Shown piece by piece: positions 51,230-60,817 of a DNA stretch of 64,000 nt (position 1 is the stretch's first letter; each line of letters opens with the position of its first letter). The notes beneath the pieces are model-generated. The model did not search any database. It was given only the letters and a program-made list of their open reading frames with translations, and was not told where the DNA came from. The position numbers and the translations under genes are program-made. Source of the stretch: Variovorax paradoxus (GTDB lineage: Bacteria > Pseudomonadota > Gammaproteobacteria > Burkholderiales > Burkholderiaceae_C). The stretch is from contig CP063166.1 in the NCBI GenBank assembly GCA_016806145.1, positions 5,704,001-5,768,000 of the forward strand. Direction: 5' to 3'.

Positions 51230-53352
51230 CGCGCGGCTCCCGGTGCGGTCGGCGCGGAGGCGGCGGCCGGTTTGCTGGGCGCGAGCGCCGGCGGCGTCTC
51301 GAGGCCGTCGACCTTGCCGCCCGCGAGGTTGGCGCGCACCGAGAGGATGTCGCGCACCGTCACGAGCGGCGGCTGGCCCGCGAGGAAGTCGTCGGGATAG
51401 AGCGCGACGTGGCGCGCGCCCAGCCGGTGCAGCAGCGTCCACTGTGCGGCCAGCGTGTCCTTGTCGACCATGCGGCCGTTGCGCCAGTCGCGCGCCTGCA
51501 GCTCGAACACGGTGCGCGCCAGACCCTGCGGCTGCGCCGCCACCTGGTGGAACAGCGCGGTCAGCCAGGCCTGCGGATCGGCCGCCTGCTCCATGAACGG
51601 CATCGCCATCACGGCGGTGTAGTCGTAGGCCTGCAGCGACTGCGCGAGGTCCTGCGCGAACCACTCCTGCGCGGCCGGCTCGAGCACCGGGCGCGCATAG
51701 AGGTTGCGCGCGGTGAGGATGCGCGGCTGCCAGTCGCGGGCGCGCTGCGCGAGCTCGAGCGTGAAGTCGGTGAGCTGGCGCGTCTTCCACGCGGTCCAGC
51801 GCGCGCGCAGCGCCGGATCGGCGCGCACCGCGCCGAGGTCGGCCGGCAGGCCCTGCGCGGCGAGTTCGCGCAGCGCCGCGGGGCTCGCGTCCTCGTCGTC
51901 GCTGTAGGTGGCGTCGTCGTGGAACAGCAGGCCCGCGATCGGCGTGTTCTTCGCGAGGTCCTCGTAGATGTCGCCGATCAGGGCGCGCACGCGCGCATCG
52001 GCCGGCGAGAGGCGGTGGTAGCGCGTCTGGTCGCGCGCCGCGTCCGACGTGGGCGCGAGGTGCGTCACGCGCACGTCGGCCAGCGGGTTGTTCGCGGGCA
52101 GCTGGAACGCCAGCACCGGCATCCACGCATAGACCTCGACCCCGGTGCGCGTGCGCAGTTGCCAGGCGACGCGGTTGAACAGGTCGGCGCGCATCGGCAG
52201 GTGCCGGTTCGGGAAGTACAGCGCATCGGCCGCGCCGTCGCCGTCGGGATCGGCGAAGGCCTGCAGGTAGACCGCCGAGGGGCCGATGGCCTGCACCCGG
52301 TCGAGCAGGCGCGAGAGGTTGGCCTCCTGCTGCGCCGGATCGGGGTCGTAGATGTGGTCGAGGTCGATGTGCATCGCGCGGTGCAGCGCGCGCGGATCGG
52401 GCCGCGCGGGGGCGCGCAGCAGGCTGAGGTCGGGCACCGACATGTCGTAGGTGGCGAGGCCGCGGCGGATGGTCTGCAGCGGCACCTCGGGCGTGTTCGC
52501 GCCCTCGTCGAGCGTCAGGGTGATCGGCATGCCGGCGCGGTCGGCCGCGCGCAGCGCCTCCTTGTTGTAGGCGCCGTAGGGCCACACCATGGCGCGCACG
52601 CGGGTGCCGGTCTGGGCCTCGATCAGGCCGCGGCTGCGGCGCAGGTCGGCCTCGACGCGCGCGACCCAGGCCGCGTCGTCCTCGTAGCGGCCGGTGGCGC
52701 TGTCGTAGCGGTGCGTGACGGCCGCGGGCTGCAGGTTGCCCTGCGGATTGCCGGGCACGCCGGTGTGGATCGCGTCGCCGTGGCTCGCGAATTCGACCAG
52801 GCCCGAGGCGCCCATCTCGCGCGCCTGGCTCCAGGTGATGAAGGCCTCGCGCTTCAGGGGGTTGCGCGCGCCGTAGCCTTCGACCACCTGGCCCGGCGGC
52901 ACTTCGAGCCAGCCCGTGACCAGCGCCATCACGGCTGGATAGCCGAATTGCTTCAGCAGCGGATAGACCTTCGAATAGAAGCTCTCGTAGCCGTCGTCGA
53001 AGGTCAGCAGCACGGCCTTCGAGGGCAGCGGCCGGCCGCCGGCGCGCGCGTCGACGATCTGCTGCAGGCTCACCGGGTGGTGGCCCGAGCTGCGCAGCCA
53101 GGCGAAGAAGTCGGCCACGGTGCGCTCGTCGAGCGCGGTGGGTTCGGGCTCGTCGACGAAGCTCTCGCGCACGTTGTGGCGCACGTCGTGCATCGCGATG
53201 GCGCGGAAGGTCTTGCCGTCGTCGACATCGGGCGCCGCCAGCGCGGTGGCGCGCGGCAGGCCCTGGGCCAGCGCGGCGCCGGCGAGCAGCGTGGCGAGCA
53301 GCAGCGCGGCCATCCGCGGGACCAGGCTGGTCGTCATGAACATCTTCTTCAT
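51226..53352 (-). CDS. pgaB: PgaB, PNAG N-deacetylase
   Basis: A 708-residue two-domain periplasmic enzyme. The CE4 deacetylase domain (about residues 45-300) has AMHDV, LTFDDGYES and EFASHGDAIH. The C-terminal glycoside hydrolase-like domain (about 320-650) has HIDLDHIYDPD, GLLFHDDATYSD and AVMAMPFME. The signal peptide ends ALA-QG and has no lipobox Cys, unlike the lipoprotein form of E. coli. It partially deacetylates PNAG, which is needed for export. Overlaps of 4 bases link it to both neighbours. Confidence 0.94.
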   Translation of the reverse strand: MKKMFMTTSLVPRMAALLLATLLAGAALAQGLPRATALAAPDVDDGKTFRAIAMHDVRHNVRESFVDEPEPTALDERTVADFFAWLRSSGHHPVSLQQIVDARAGGRPLPSKAVLLTFDDGYESFYSKVYPLLKQFGYPAVMALVTGWLEVPPGQVVEGYGARNPLKREAFITWSQAREMGASGLVEFASHGDAIHTGVPGNPQGNLQPAAVTHRYDSATGRYEDDAAWVARVEADLRRSRGLIEAQTGTRVRAMVWPYGAYNKEALRAADRAGMPITLTLDEGANTPEVPLQTIRRGLATYDMSVPDLSLLRAPARPDPRALHRAMHIDLDHIYDPDPAQQEANLSRLLDRVQAIGPSAVYLQAFADPDGDGAADALYFPNRHLPMRADLFNRVAWQLRTRTGVEVYAWMPVLAFQLPANNPLADVRVTHLAPTSDAARDQTRYHRLSPADARVRALIGDIYEDLAKNTPIAGLLFHDDATYSDDEDASPAALRELAAQGLPADLGAVRADPALRARWTAWKTRQLTDFTLELAQRARDWQPRILTARNLYARPVLEPAAQEWFAQDLAQSLQAYDYTAVMAMPFMEQAADPQAWLTALFHQVAAQPQGLARTVFELQARDWRNGRMVDKDTLAAQWTLLHRLGARHVALYPDDFLAGQPPLVTVRDILSVRANLAGGKVDGLETPPALAPSKPAAASAPTAPGAAR

Positions 53353-55793
53353 TGGAACGGCACCGACAGATTGAGATAGACGAAGCGGCGGCGCTCGCGC
53401 ACCCCGTCGTAGGGATGGCTCGCGATGCCCAGGCCGTAGGCCAGCGTGGCCGAACGGCCGAACACCCATTCGTGGCCGTAGCGCAGCGACCAGAGCGCGC
53501 CGCCGCCGAAACCCTGCTGCCGGTAGCCGCCGGCCTCGACGCCCAAGACATGCGAGAAGCGGCGGTCGTCGCGCTTCCAGCCCAGGTACTTGCCGGTCAG
53601 GCCGACCTGCAGCGCGCTCTCGCGGCGCGGCGCGAAGTAGTCGACGTCCTGGCGGTCATAGCGACCGGTCTCGCCCGAGAGCGTGCCTTCGAGCTGGAAG
53701 CGCGGGCCGCTCACGAGGCGCTCGCGCCAGCTCAGGCCGAAGCCGTCGCGCGCGTTGCCATCGCTGAAGTCCATGCGCTGGTAGCGGGCCTCGAAGGCGC
53801 GCGACTCGTTGACCACGTAGGTGGCGCCGAGCTCGGCCGAATGCGCGCCGACGTTCGCCAGCCGCGCCTTCCAGGGCGTGTCGAGGCTGTTCGAGTCGAA
53901 GCGCGCCGAGAAGCGCCAGCTGTCGCTGGCACGCCAGTCCACGCCGAGCGCGAGGCCGGTGCGGTAGCGGCCCTTGTCGGACTGGTGCAGCTCGGCGCTG
54001 GCGCGCCAGCGGCCCTGCAGGTATTCGACGCCGACGCCGGTGCGCGACAGGTCGATGTTGCCCAGCGAGGTGTCGCCGCGCGCGAACACCTGGCGGAAGA
54101 ACAGGCGCCAGCGGTCGTCCCACAGCGGCGACGAGAGCTTGGAGTCGACGCGCCAGTCGCGGTCGGCCAGCACGCTGCTGCCGTGGCCCTGGCCGTAGTC
54201 GGCATCGACATCGAGCCGCGCCGCGTAGAGCGTGTCGCGCTGCGTGACGGCATTGCGCACGGCGATCGATTCGGGGGCCTCGGCCTGCAGGCTCTCGGTC
54301 AGTTCGCGGCCGGCGCGCATCTCGCCGGCATCGAACAGCGCGCCCGCGTAGCCGGCGCGCGCGGCCACGTCCCACGGATGGTCGACCAGCGTCTCGCGGT
54401 AGCGGCCCAGCGCCTCGTCGGGCTTGTCGCGCAGCTTCATGGTCTCGGCCAGGCCCGAGCGGAAGCCCGCGTTGAGCGGCGCGAGCGAGGTCAGTCCGCG
54501 GAAGCTGGTCTCGGCCTGCCAGGGCCGCTCGGTGTAGAGCTGGTAGAGCGCGCGCAGGTTGCGCACCTCGGCGTACTCGGGGTTGGGCCGGCCCTGCTCG
54601 GGCGTGAGCCGCAGCAGCGGCGGCGTGGCCTGCTCGAGCTTCTGCAGCAGGGCCTCGGCGTCCTCGAAGCGCGCGGTGTCGAGGTAGGCATAGACCAGGC
54701 CGGTGTGGGTGTCGCTGGGCACGGGGATGGCATCGCCGCCGCTGCGCAGCGCCTCCTCGTAGATCGGCACGGCGAGGTCGGAGCGGCGCTGCTGCTGGTA
54801 GGCGCCGGCCACGTCGGACAGCGCGTAGTAGGGCAGCGGCTCCTGCGGATGCTCGACCTGCCAGCGCTCGTAGGCGGCCGTCACTTCGGGGAAGCGGCCG
54901 CGCGCGGAGACGGCGAGCAGCTGGTCGGCATAGAGGCGCAGGTACAGCGCCCTCCAGCGCTCGAGCGCGTCGGCTTCGTTGGACTGCGTGGCGCGCTGCA
55001 CCGCATCGGCGGCCCCCTGCAGCTCGTTCGGATAGAGCGGCAGCAGTGCGTCGATGGACTCGAAGCGCTCGGGGCCCTCGCCGCCGCGCTGGTCGCGTTC
55101 CGCGATGGCCCAGCGCAGCCGCTGGCCCAGGGCCTGCTGGCGCAGGCTCGCGAGTTCGAAGGCATTGAAGCTGCCGGGCGCGGCGCGCTCGGCGGCCTCG
55201 GCCTGCGCCAGGGCCTCGGTCAGCGAGCCCTGGTCCTCGAGCGCGAAGGCGTTCTCGCGCCGCACGATGCGCTGCGTGGGCTGCAACGCGGTGAGCTGCA
55301 GTTGCAGGATGCGGTCGTCGACGCGGCGCGCGGCGACGAACGCGGACTCGAAGGCATAGCCCGCGAGGCAATCGAGCGGCACGGCGCGCGCCCAGCCCAC
55401 GGATTCCCGTGGGTTGTCGGCCTGCAGTGCCCACACCACGCCGTCGGACGCGATGCGCTCGCGCTGGGCCGCGGTCGCGGCGCGCGGGAACCAGGCCCGC
55501 AGCGCATCGAGCGCAGCGGCCGGTGTCGCGCTGCCGGCGCGCACCCGTTCGACGAGCGCGTCGTGGGCGGAGGTTTCGTAACCCGCGGCGGCGGCGTCAG
55601 CCGAGGGGCGGGAAGAGGATGTCGAGACACCGGGGCGCTCCACCACCTGTGCCCTGACCTGCGGGCTCGCACCGGCCCACCCCGCCGCGACAAGCAATGC
55701 CGCGGCGGAGAGGGGGAAGGTGGAACGAAGGAAGGTCGGGTGAGGTTGGGTGCGTGCGGGGTGTGTGACAGCGTGGTGAGGTTTCTTTCTCAA
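53349..55793 (-). CDS. pgaA: PgaA, PNAG outer-membrane export porin
   Basis: An 814-residue outer-membrane protein: signal peptide (to about residue 48), periplasmic TPR-like helical repeats (about 70-510), then a 16-strand beta-barrel (about 530-814). It closes with YLNLSVPFQ, a typical aromatic C-terminal strand. No ATG is available at the start, and the TTG at 55793, preceded by GGACC, is the best candidate; this suggests weak or controlled initiation. It is the first gene of pgaABCD. Confidence 0.92.
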   Translation of the reverse strand: MRKKPHHAVTHPARTQPHPTFLRSTFPLSAAALLVAAGWAGASPQVRAQVVERPGVSTSSSRPSADAAAAGYETSAHDALVERVRAGSATPAAALDALRAWFPRAATAAQRERIASDGVVWALQADNPRESVGWARAVPLDCLAGYAFESAFVAARRVDDRILQLQLTALQPTQRIVRRENAFALEDQGSLTEALAQAEAAERAAPGSFNAFELASLRQQALGQRLRWAIAERDQRGGEGPERFESIDALLPLYPNELQGAADAVQRATQSNEADALERWRALYLRLYADQLLAVSARGRFPEVTAAYERWQVEHPQEPLPYYALSDVAGAYQQQRRSDLAVPIYEEALRSGGDAIPVPSDTHTGLVYAYLDTARFEDAEALLQKLEQATPPLLRLTPEQGRPNPEYAEVRNLRALYQLYTERPWQAETSFRGLTSLAPLNAGFRSGLAETMKLRDKPDEALGRYRETLVDHPWDVAARAGYAGALFDAGEMRAGRELTESLQAEAPESIAVRNAVTQRDTLYAARLDVDADYGQGHGSSVLADRDWRVDSKLSSPLWDDRWRLFFRQVFARGDTSLGNIDLSRTGVGVEYLQGRWRASAELHQSDKGRYRTGLALGVDWRASDSWRFSARFDSNSLDTPWKARLANVGAHSAELGATYVVNESRAFEARYQRMDFSDGNARDGFGLSWRERLVSGPRFQLEGTLSGETGRYDRQDVDYFAPRRESALQVGLTGKYLGWKRDDRRFSHVLGVEAGGYRQQGFGGGALWSLRYGHEWVFGRSATLAYGLGIASHPYDGVRERRRFVYLNLSVPFQ

Positions 55794-55927
55794 GGTCCAG
55801 ATGCGATTGGTTATTCGGTTGAACCTTATCGCCGGGCCTCCGAGCCACGCTGTAGGAAATAGTCAAAAGACCTCGCCGATCCGTAAGGGAGCGTAAAAGG
55901 CCGAGGTCCCTGAATCCAGGGGCTTCA

Positions 55928-55958
55928 ACGCTGCGTACGCCATGGGCGTACGCAGCGT
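55928..55958. repeat. 14-bp perfect hairpin in the pga upstream region
   Basis: Arms ACGCTGCGTACGCC and GGCGTACGCAGCGT are exactly complementary around a 3-base loop. CCGAGG (before) and CCTCGG (after) extend it as an outer stem, and a small CCCTG/CAGGG hairpin lies between. It sits 135-165 bp upstream of pgaA in a 415-bp region (55794-56208) with no gene. It could be a leader RNA structure or a bidirectional terminator without a T-run. Confidence 0.7.
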
Positions 55959-56086
55959 CACGCGGCCTCGGTGCGGCGATACGTTCGCTTTCCGAATGAC
56001 ATCCATGAAACGGAAGGTGTCGGCTGCGACGAAGCCTTTGGTTTAACAGCGCCGGCCCTTCCCGGGCGCGCCCATGCGCCCCGGCC

Positions 56087-56125
56087 AAAAAAAAACCATC
56101 GGGCCGCGGGTGCGGCTGCCGATGG
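56087..56125 (-). terminator. Intrinsic terminator after the pca thiolase operon
   Basis: On the minus strand CCATCGG pairs with CCGATGG, with an inner GC stem, followed by nine T residues. It lies about 85 bp beyond the thiolase stop and ends the pcaI-pcaJ-pcaF transcript. Confidence 0.85.
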
Positions 56126-56131
56126 CGTCAA

Positions 56132-56180
56132 GTCGATCGATCGCGCGGTTGTTGTTGTCGGGTGTGGCCGATCGATCGAC
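56132..56180. repeat. 12-bp inverted repeat near the thiolase stop
   Basis: GTCGATCGATCG at 56132-56143 and CGATCGATCGAC at 56169-56180 are exact inverted copies separated by 25 bases. They lie between the thiolase stop and its terminator. The role is unknown; a stabilising 3' hairpin is possible. Confidence 0.6.
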
Positions 56181-56208
56181 GGGGGTAGGGTTCAGGTCGG
56201 ACGCGGGA

Positions 56209-57414
<1,206 letters not shown>

Positions 57415-57450
57415 GGTGTGTCTCTATGAAGGTGAAATGAATTCGGGTTG

Positions 57451-57559
57451 CCGGACGCAGAGGACGCGAAGGTTCCGCAAAGGACGCGAAAGAAAGACAA
57501 AATTATTTCTGAAGTTCTTTTCGCGCTCTTCGCGGAATCTTCGCGTCCTTCGCGTCCGG
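57451..57559. repeat. Long imperfect inverted repeat between pcaF and pcaJ
   Basis: Two arms of about 45 bp (about 57451-57496 and 57514-57559) are inverted copies with few mismatches. Each holds two or more iterations of GGACGCGAAG. The element lies within the operon and would form a long RNA hairpin. Such GGACGCGAAG-type repeats recur between genes in related bacteria, to my knowledge. Confidence 0.7.
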
Positions 57560-57568
57560 AAGTCCGTA

Positions 57569-58210
57569 TCAGGCGGCGATCGGCAGGCCCACGAGCTTCT
57601 CGAGCTCCGCATGCTCGAGCCCGTCGACCTTGTCGACCAGCTTCAGGCCCTGCGGCGTGCATTCGAGCGTGGCGAGGTCGGAGTACACGCGCTTCACGCA
57701 GCCGATGCCGGTCAGCGGGTAGCTGCAGGTCTCGACGATCTTGCTCTCGCCCTTCTTGGTCAGCAGGTCCATCATGACCCAGGTCTGCTTGGCGCCGATC
57801 GCGAGGTCCATCGCGCCGCCCACCGCGGGAATGGCGCCGGCCTCGCCGGTGCTCCAGTTCGCGAGGTCGCCGGTGGCCGAGACCTGGAAGGCGCCGAGCA
57901 CGCAGATGTCGAGGTGGCCGCCGCGCATCATCGCGAAGCTGTCGGCATGGTGGAAGAAGGCGCCGCCGGGCAGCAGCGTGACCGGCTGCTTGCCGGCGTT
58001 GATCAGGTCGTAGTCCTCCTCGCCGGCCTCGGGCGCGGGGCCCATGCCGAGGATGCCGTTCTCGCTGTGCAGGATGACCTCGCGGCCGGCCGGCAGGTGG
58101 TTGGCCACCAGCGTGGGCTGGCCGATGCCGAGGTTGACGACGGCGCCGTCGAAGATGTCCTGCGCCACGCGGGCGGCCAGCTGGTCCTTGGTGCGACGGG
58201 TGTAGCTCAT
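57569..58210 (-). CDS. pcaJ: 3-oxoadipate CoA-transferase subunit B
   Basis: A 213-residue beta subunit of a class I CoA-transferase. VNLGIGQPTLVANHLP and the catalytic Glu in HSENGILGMGP are present, with GGAFFHHADSFAMMRGGHLD downstream. It transfers CoA from succinyl-CoA to 3-oxoadipate together with subunit A. The ATG at 58210 is preferred because AAGGAGG lies 7 bases upstream. It begins 2 bases after the subunit A stop. Confidence 0.9.
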   Translation of the reverse strand: MSYTRRTKDQLAARVAQDIFDGAVVNLGIGQPTLVANHLPAGREVILHSENGILGMGPAPEAGEEDYDLINAGKQPVTLLPGGAFFHHADSFAMMRGGHLDICVLGAFQVSATGDLANWSTGEAGAIPAVGGAMDLAIGAKQTWVMMDLLTKKGESKIVETCSYPLTGIGCVKRVYSDLATLECTPQGLKLVDKVDGLEHAELEKLVGLPIAA

Positions 58211-58212
58211 GG

Positions 58213-58914
58213 TCATGCCTCCTTCTTGAAACCGCCGGCCTGCGTGGCGACGCGTTCGATGCGCACCACCTTGTGCACGAAGATGCCGGGGGTGACGATG
58301 GTTTCGGGGTCCATGGTGCCGAGCTCGGCGATGTCGTGCACCGTGGCGATGGTCTTCTTCGCGGCCATGGCCATCACCGGGCCGAAGTTGCGCGCGGCCT
58401 TGCGGTAGACCAGGTTGCCCCAGCGGTCGCCGCGCTCGGCCTTGATCAGCGCCACGTCGCCGTGGATCGGGTACTCGAGCACGTACTGCTTGCCGTCGAT
58501 CTCGCGGGTTTCGCGGTTGCCCGCGAGCTCGGTGCCGTAGCCCGTGGGGCAGAAGAAGGCGCCGATGCCGGCACCGGCCGCGCGGATGCGCTCGGCCAGG
58601 TTGCCCTGCGGCACCAGCTCGAGCTCGAGCTTGCCGCTGCGGTAGAGCGCGTCGAAGACGTGGCTGTCGGCCTGGCGCGGAAAGCTGCAGATGATCTTGC
58701 GCACGCGGCCGGCCTTGAGCAGCGCGGCGAGGCCGGTGTCGCCGTTGCCGGCGTTGTTGTTGACCACCGTCAGGTCGCGCGCGCCCTGCTCGATGAGGCC
58801 GTCGATGAGTTCGCCGGGAATGCCGGCGGTGCCGAAGCCGCCGATGAGAACGGTGGCGCCGTCGGCCACGCCCGCGAGGGCGTCGGCGATGGAGGGCGCG
58901 ATCTTGTCGATCAT
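58213..58914 (-). CDS. pcaI: 3-oxoadipate CoA-transferase subunit A
   Basis: A 233-residue alpha subunit of a class I CoA-transferase (VLIGGFGTAGIPGELID at the N-terminus; LVPQGNLAERIRAAGAGIGAFF and GNLVYRKAARNFG further on). It pairs with the adjacent subunit B. It is the first gene of pcaI-pcaJ-pcaF, divergent from the IclR-type regulator. An acetoacetate or other 3-oxoacid specificity is possible, but PcaF and the operator type favour 3-oxoadipate. Confidence 0.9.
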   Translation of the reverse strand: MIDKIAPSIADALAGVADGATVLIGGFGTAGIPGELIDGLIEQGARDLTVVNNNAGNGDTGLAALLKAGRVRKIICSFPRQADSHVFDALYRSGKLELELVPQGNLAERIRAAGAGIGAFFCPTGYGTELAGNRETREIDGKQYVLEYPIHGDVALIKAERGDRWGNLVYRKAARNFGPVMAMAAKKTIATVHDIAELGTMDPETIVTPGIFVHKVVRIERVATQAGGFKKEA

Positions 58915-58989
58915 GGATCTGTCTCCGAAGAAGGATGGTGCAGAGGCGGGAAGACGGTTGTCGCTGCGCGTCTTTGGGAAATCTATTTT

Positions 58990-59013
58990 GTTCGTATATC
59001 GAACATCTGTTCG
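58990..59013. promoter_or_regulatory. PcaR/PcaU-type operator with three half-sites
   Basis: GTTCG (58990), CGAAC (59000) and GTTCG (59009) form an inverted repeat plus a direct repeat. This is the arrangement described for PobR/PcaU-type IclR regulators. TATAAT at 59014-59019 immediately follows and is a good -10 box for the regulator gene. Binding would control both pcaI and the regulator. Confidence 0.75.
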
Positions 59014-59043
59014 TATAATGAATTCTAGAGAGGATCGATACCC

Positions 59044-59832
59044 ATGGCAACCCGCCCCCTTGCGCCCCCCGAGACGCCCGCCCCCGGCGACAGCTACGTG
59101 CAGTCCTTCGCGCGCGGCCTGCAGGTGATCCGCTCGTTCAGCGCGAGCGCGCCGCACCAGACACTCAGCGAGGTGGCGGCCGCCAGCGGCCTCACGCGCG
59201 CGGGCGCGCGCCGCATCCTGCTCACGCTGCAGACGCTGGGCTACGTGGTCAGCGACGGCAAGCTGTTCACGCTCACGCCGCGCATCCTCGACCTGGGCTT
59301 CGCCTACCTGTCGTCGATGCCGATCTGGAACCGCGCCGAGCCGGTGATGGAGGCGCTGGTGCAGCAGGTGCAGGAGTCGTGCTCGGCCGCGGTGCTCGAC
59401 GCCACCGACATCGTCTACGTGCTGCGCGTGCCGACGCAGAAGATCATGCGCATCAGCCTCGGCGTGGGCTCGCGACTGCCGGCCTACTGCACCTCGCTGG
59501 GCCGGCTGCTGCTGGCCGACCTGCCCGACGAGGAGGTGCGCGCTCGGCTCGAGGCCTCGGCGATCGAGCCGCTGACCAAGCACACGGTGACCGACATCGA
59601 CGCGCTGCTGGCCAAGGTGGCGCAGGCGCGGCGCCAGCAGTGGTGCCTGGTGAACCAGGAGCTGGAAGAAGGCCTGATCTCGGTGGCCGCGCCGATCGTC
59701 GACCGCGCGGGCCGCATGGTGGCCGCGCTCAACATCAGCGGCCAGGCCAACCGCACCAGCGCGAAGGTGATGCAGGACAGCATGCTGCCCGCGCTGCGCG
59801 AGGCGGCGCAGCGGATCTCGAGCCTGCTGTGA
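59044..59832 (+). CDS. pcaR: IclR-family regulator, PcaR/PobR type
   Basis: A 262-residue IclR protein: N-terminal winged HTH (TLSEVAAASGLTRAGARRILLTLQTLGYV) and a C-terminal effector-binding domain. The pattern SYVQSFARGLQVIRSFS at the start and ISLGVGSRLPAYCTSLGR are typical of PcaR/PcaU/PobR. It should respond to a 3-oxoadipate pathway compound, usually 3-oxoadipate for PcaR. It is divergent from pcaI. Confidence 0.88.
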   Translation: MATRPLAPPETPAPGDSYVQSFARGLQVIRSFSASAPHQTLSEVAAASGLTRAGARRILLTLQTLGYVVSDGKLFTLTPRILDLGFAYLSSMPIWNRAEPVMEALVQQVQESCSAAVLDATDIVYVLRVPTQKIMRISLGVGSRLPAYCTSLGRLLLADLPDEEVRARLEASAIEPLTKHTVTDIDALLAKVAQARRQQWCLVNQELEEGLISVAAPIVDRAGRMVAALNISGQANRTSAKVMQDSMLPALREAAQRISSLL

Positions 59833-59847
59833 GCCGGCGCTGCGCTC

Positions 59848-60771
59848 TCAGGCGCCGCCGTCCTCCCCCTCCTCCATCTCGAAGGGCGCGACCTGCCGCC
59901 CGTCGATGTCGGTGAAGCCGTACTCGCGCGCGAGGTCGCCCACGCGCAACGCGCGGCCGGTCTTGTGCATCACGTTCGCGTCGCCGGCCAGCGCCACGAT
60001 GGCGCGCCCGATGTAGCGCGGCGATTCGGTGCGCGCGAGCGCGGGCCGCTCGTGCCAATGCGCCTCGTCGGTCTGGTGGCCGGCCAGCACGAACTCGGTG
60101 CGCATCCAGCCCGGCGACACCGCCACCGAGGCCACGCCGTGCGCGCGCAGGTCCTGCGCCATGCCGAAGGCCAGCCGCGTCATCGCGGCCTTGGCGAGGT
60201 CGTAGAACAGGCTGCCGCGCAGGTAGCGGTCGCGGTCCCAGAAGGTGGTGGTGGCGATCAGGCCATGGCCCTGGCGCACCAGCAGCGGCGCGGCGCAGCG
60301 GCTGGCCACGAGGTGGTTGCGCACGCCGCGGTCGAACATGGCCTCCCAGTTCGACAGCGGATGCTCCCAGAACGGCGCCTCGAACACGCCGTTGAAGCTC
60401 TCGTGGCCGCCCCAGGCGTTGTTGACCAGCAGGTCGAGCCGGCCGGCCTCGCGCTCGACGCGCGCGAACAGCTCGCGCACCTGCGCTTCGTCGGTGTGGT
60501 CGCAGCGCACGGCCACGCCCTGCCCGCCCAGGCGCGCGACCTCCTCGGCCGTGTCCTCGATGCTGCCGGGCACGCGCTGCAGGCCCGACAGCGCGAGGAT
60601 CTGGCCATAGCTGTCGGCGGGCTCGGCGCGCGTGCTGCGGCCCGTGACGTAGACGGTGGCGCCGGCCGCGCCGAGTTCGAGCGCGATGCCGCGGCCCGCG
60701 CCGCGGCTCGCGCCCGTGACCACGGCCACGCGGCCTTGCAGGGAGGGCAATGCATTCGGCTGGTCGTTCAT
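59848..60771 (-). CDS. Short-chain dehydrogenase/reductase, DHRS1-like
   Basis: A 307-residue SDR with cofactor motif TGASRGAG at residues 19-26. The catalytic region reads SLFYDLAKAAM (Tyr and Lys). AVSPGWMRTEFVL follows, with a C-terminal extension on which the family likeness to DHRS1-type SDRs is based. The substrate is unknown. It is 46 bp downstream of an AraC-type regulator gene on the same strand, so it may be controlled by it. Confidence 0.86.
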   Translation of the reverse strand: MNDQPNALPSLQGRVAVVTGASRGAGRGIALELGAAGATVYVTGRSTRAEPADSYGQILALSGLQRVPGSIEDTAEEVARLGGQGVAVRCDHTDEAQVRELFARVEREAGRLDLLVNNAWGGHESFNGVFEAPFWEHPLSNWEAMFDRGVRNHLVASRCAAPLLVRQGHGLIATTTFWDRDRYLRGSLFYDLAKAAMTRLAFGMAQDLRAHGVASVAVSPGWMRTEFVLAGHQTDEAHWHERPALARTESPRYIGRAIVALAGDANVMHKTGRALRVGDLAREYGFTDIDGRQVAPFEMEEGEDGGA

Positions 60772-60817
60772 CGTTCGGCTCGCTGAAAAGGAAAGAAGCG
60801 CCGAAGGTAGCGCCGCC

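Noticed and set aside
55794..56208. Small protein gene between pgaA and pcaF
   Set aside because: The short frames here are interrupted by hairpins and terminators and none has a ribosome site or recognisable sequence.
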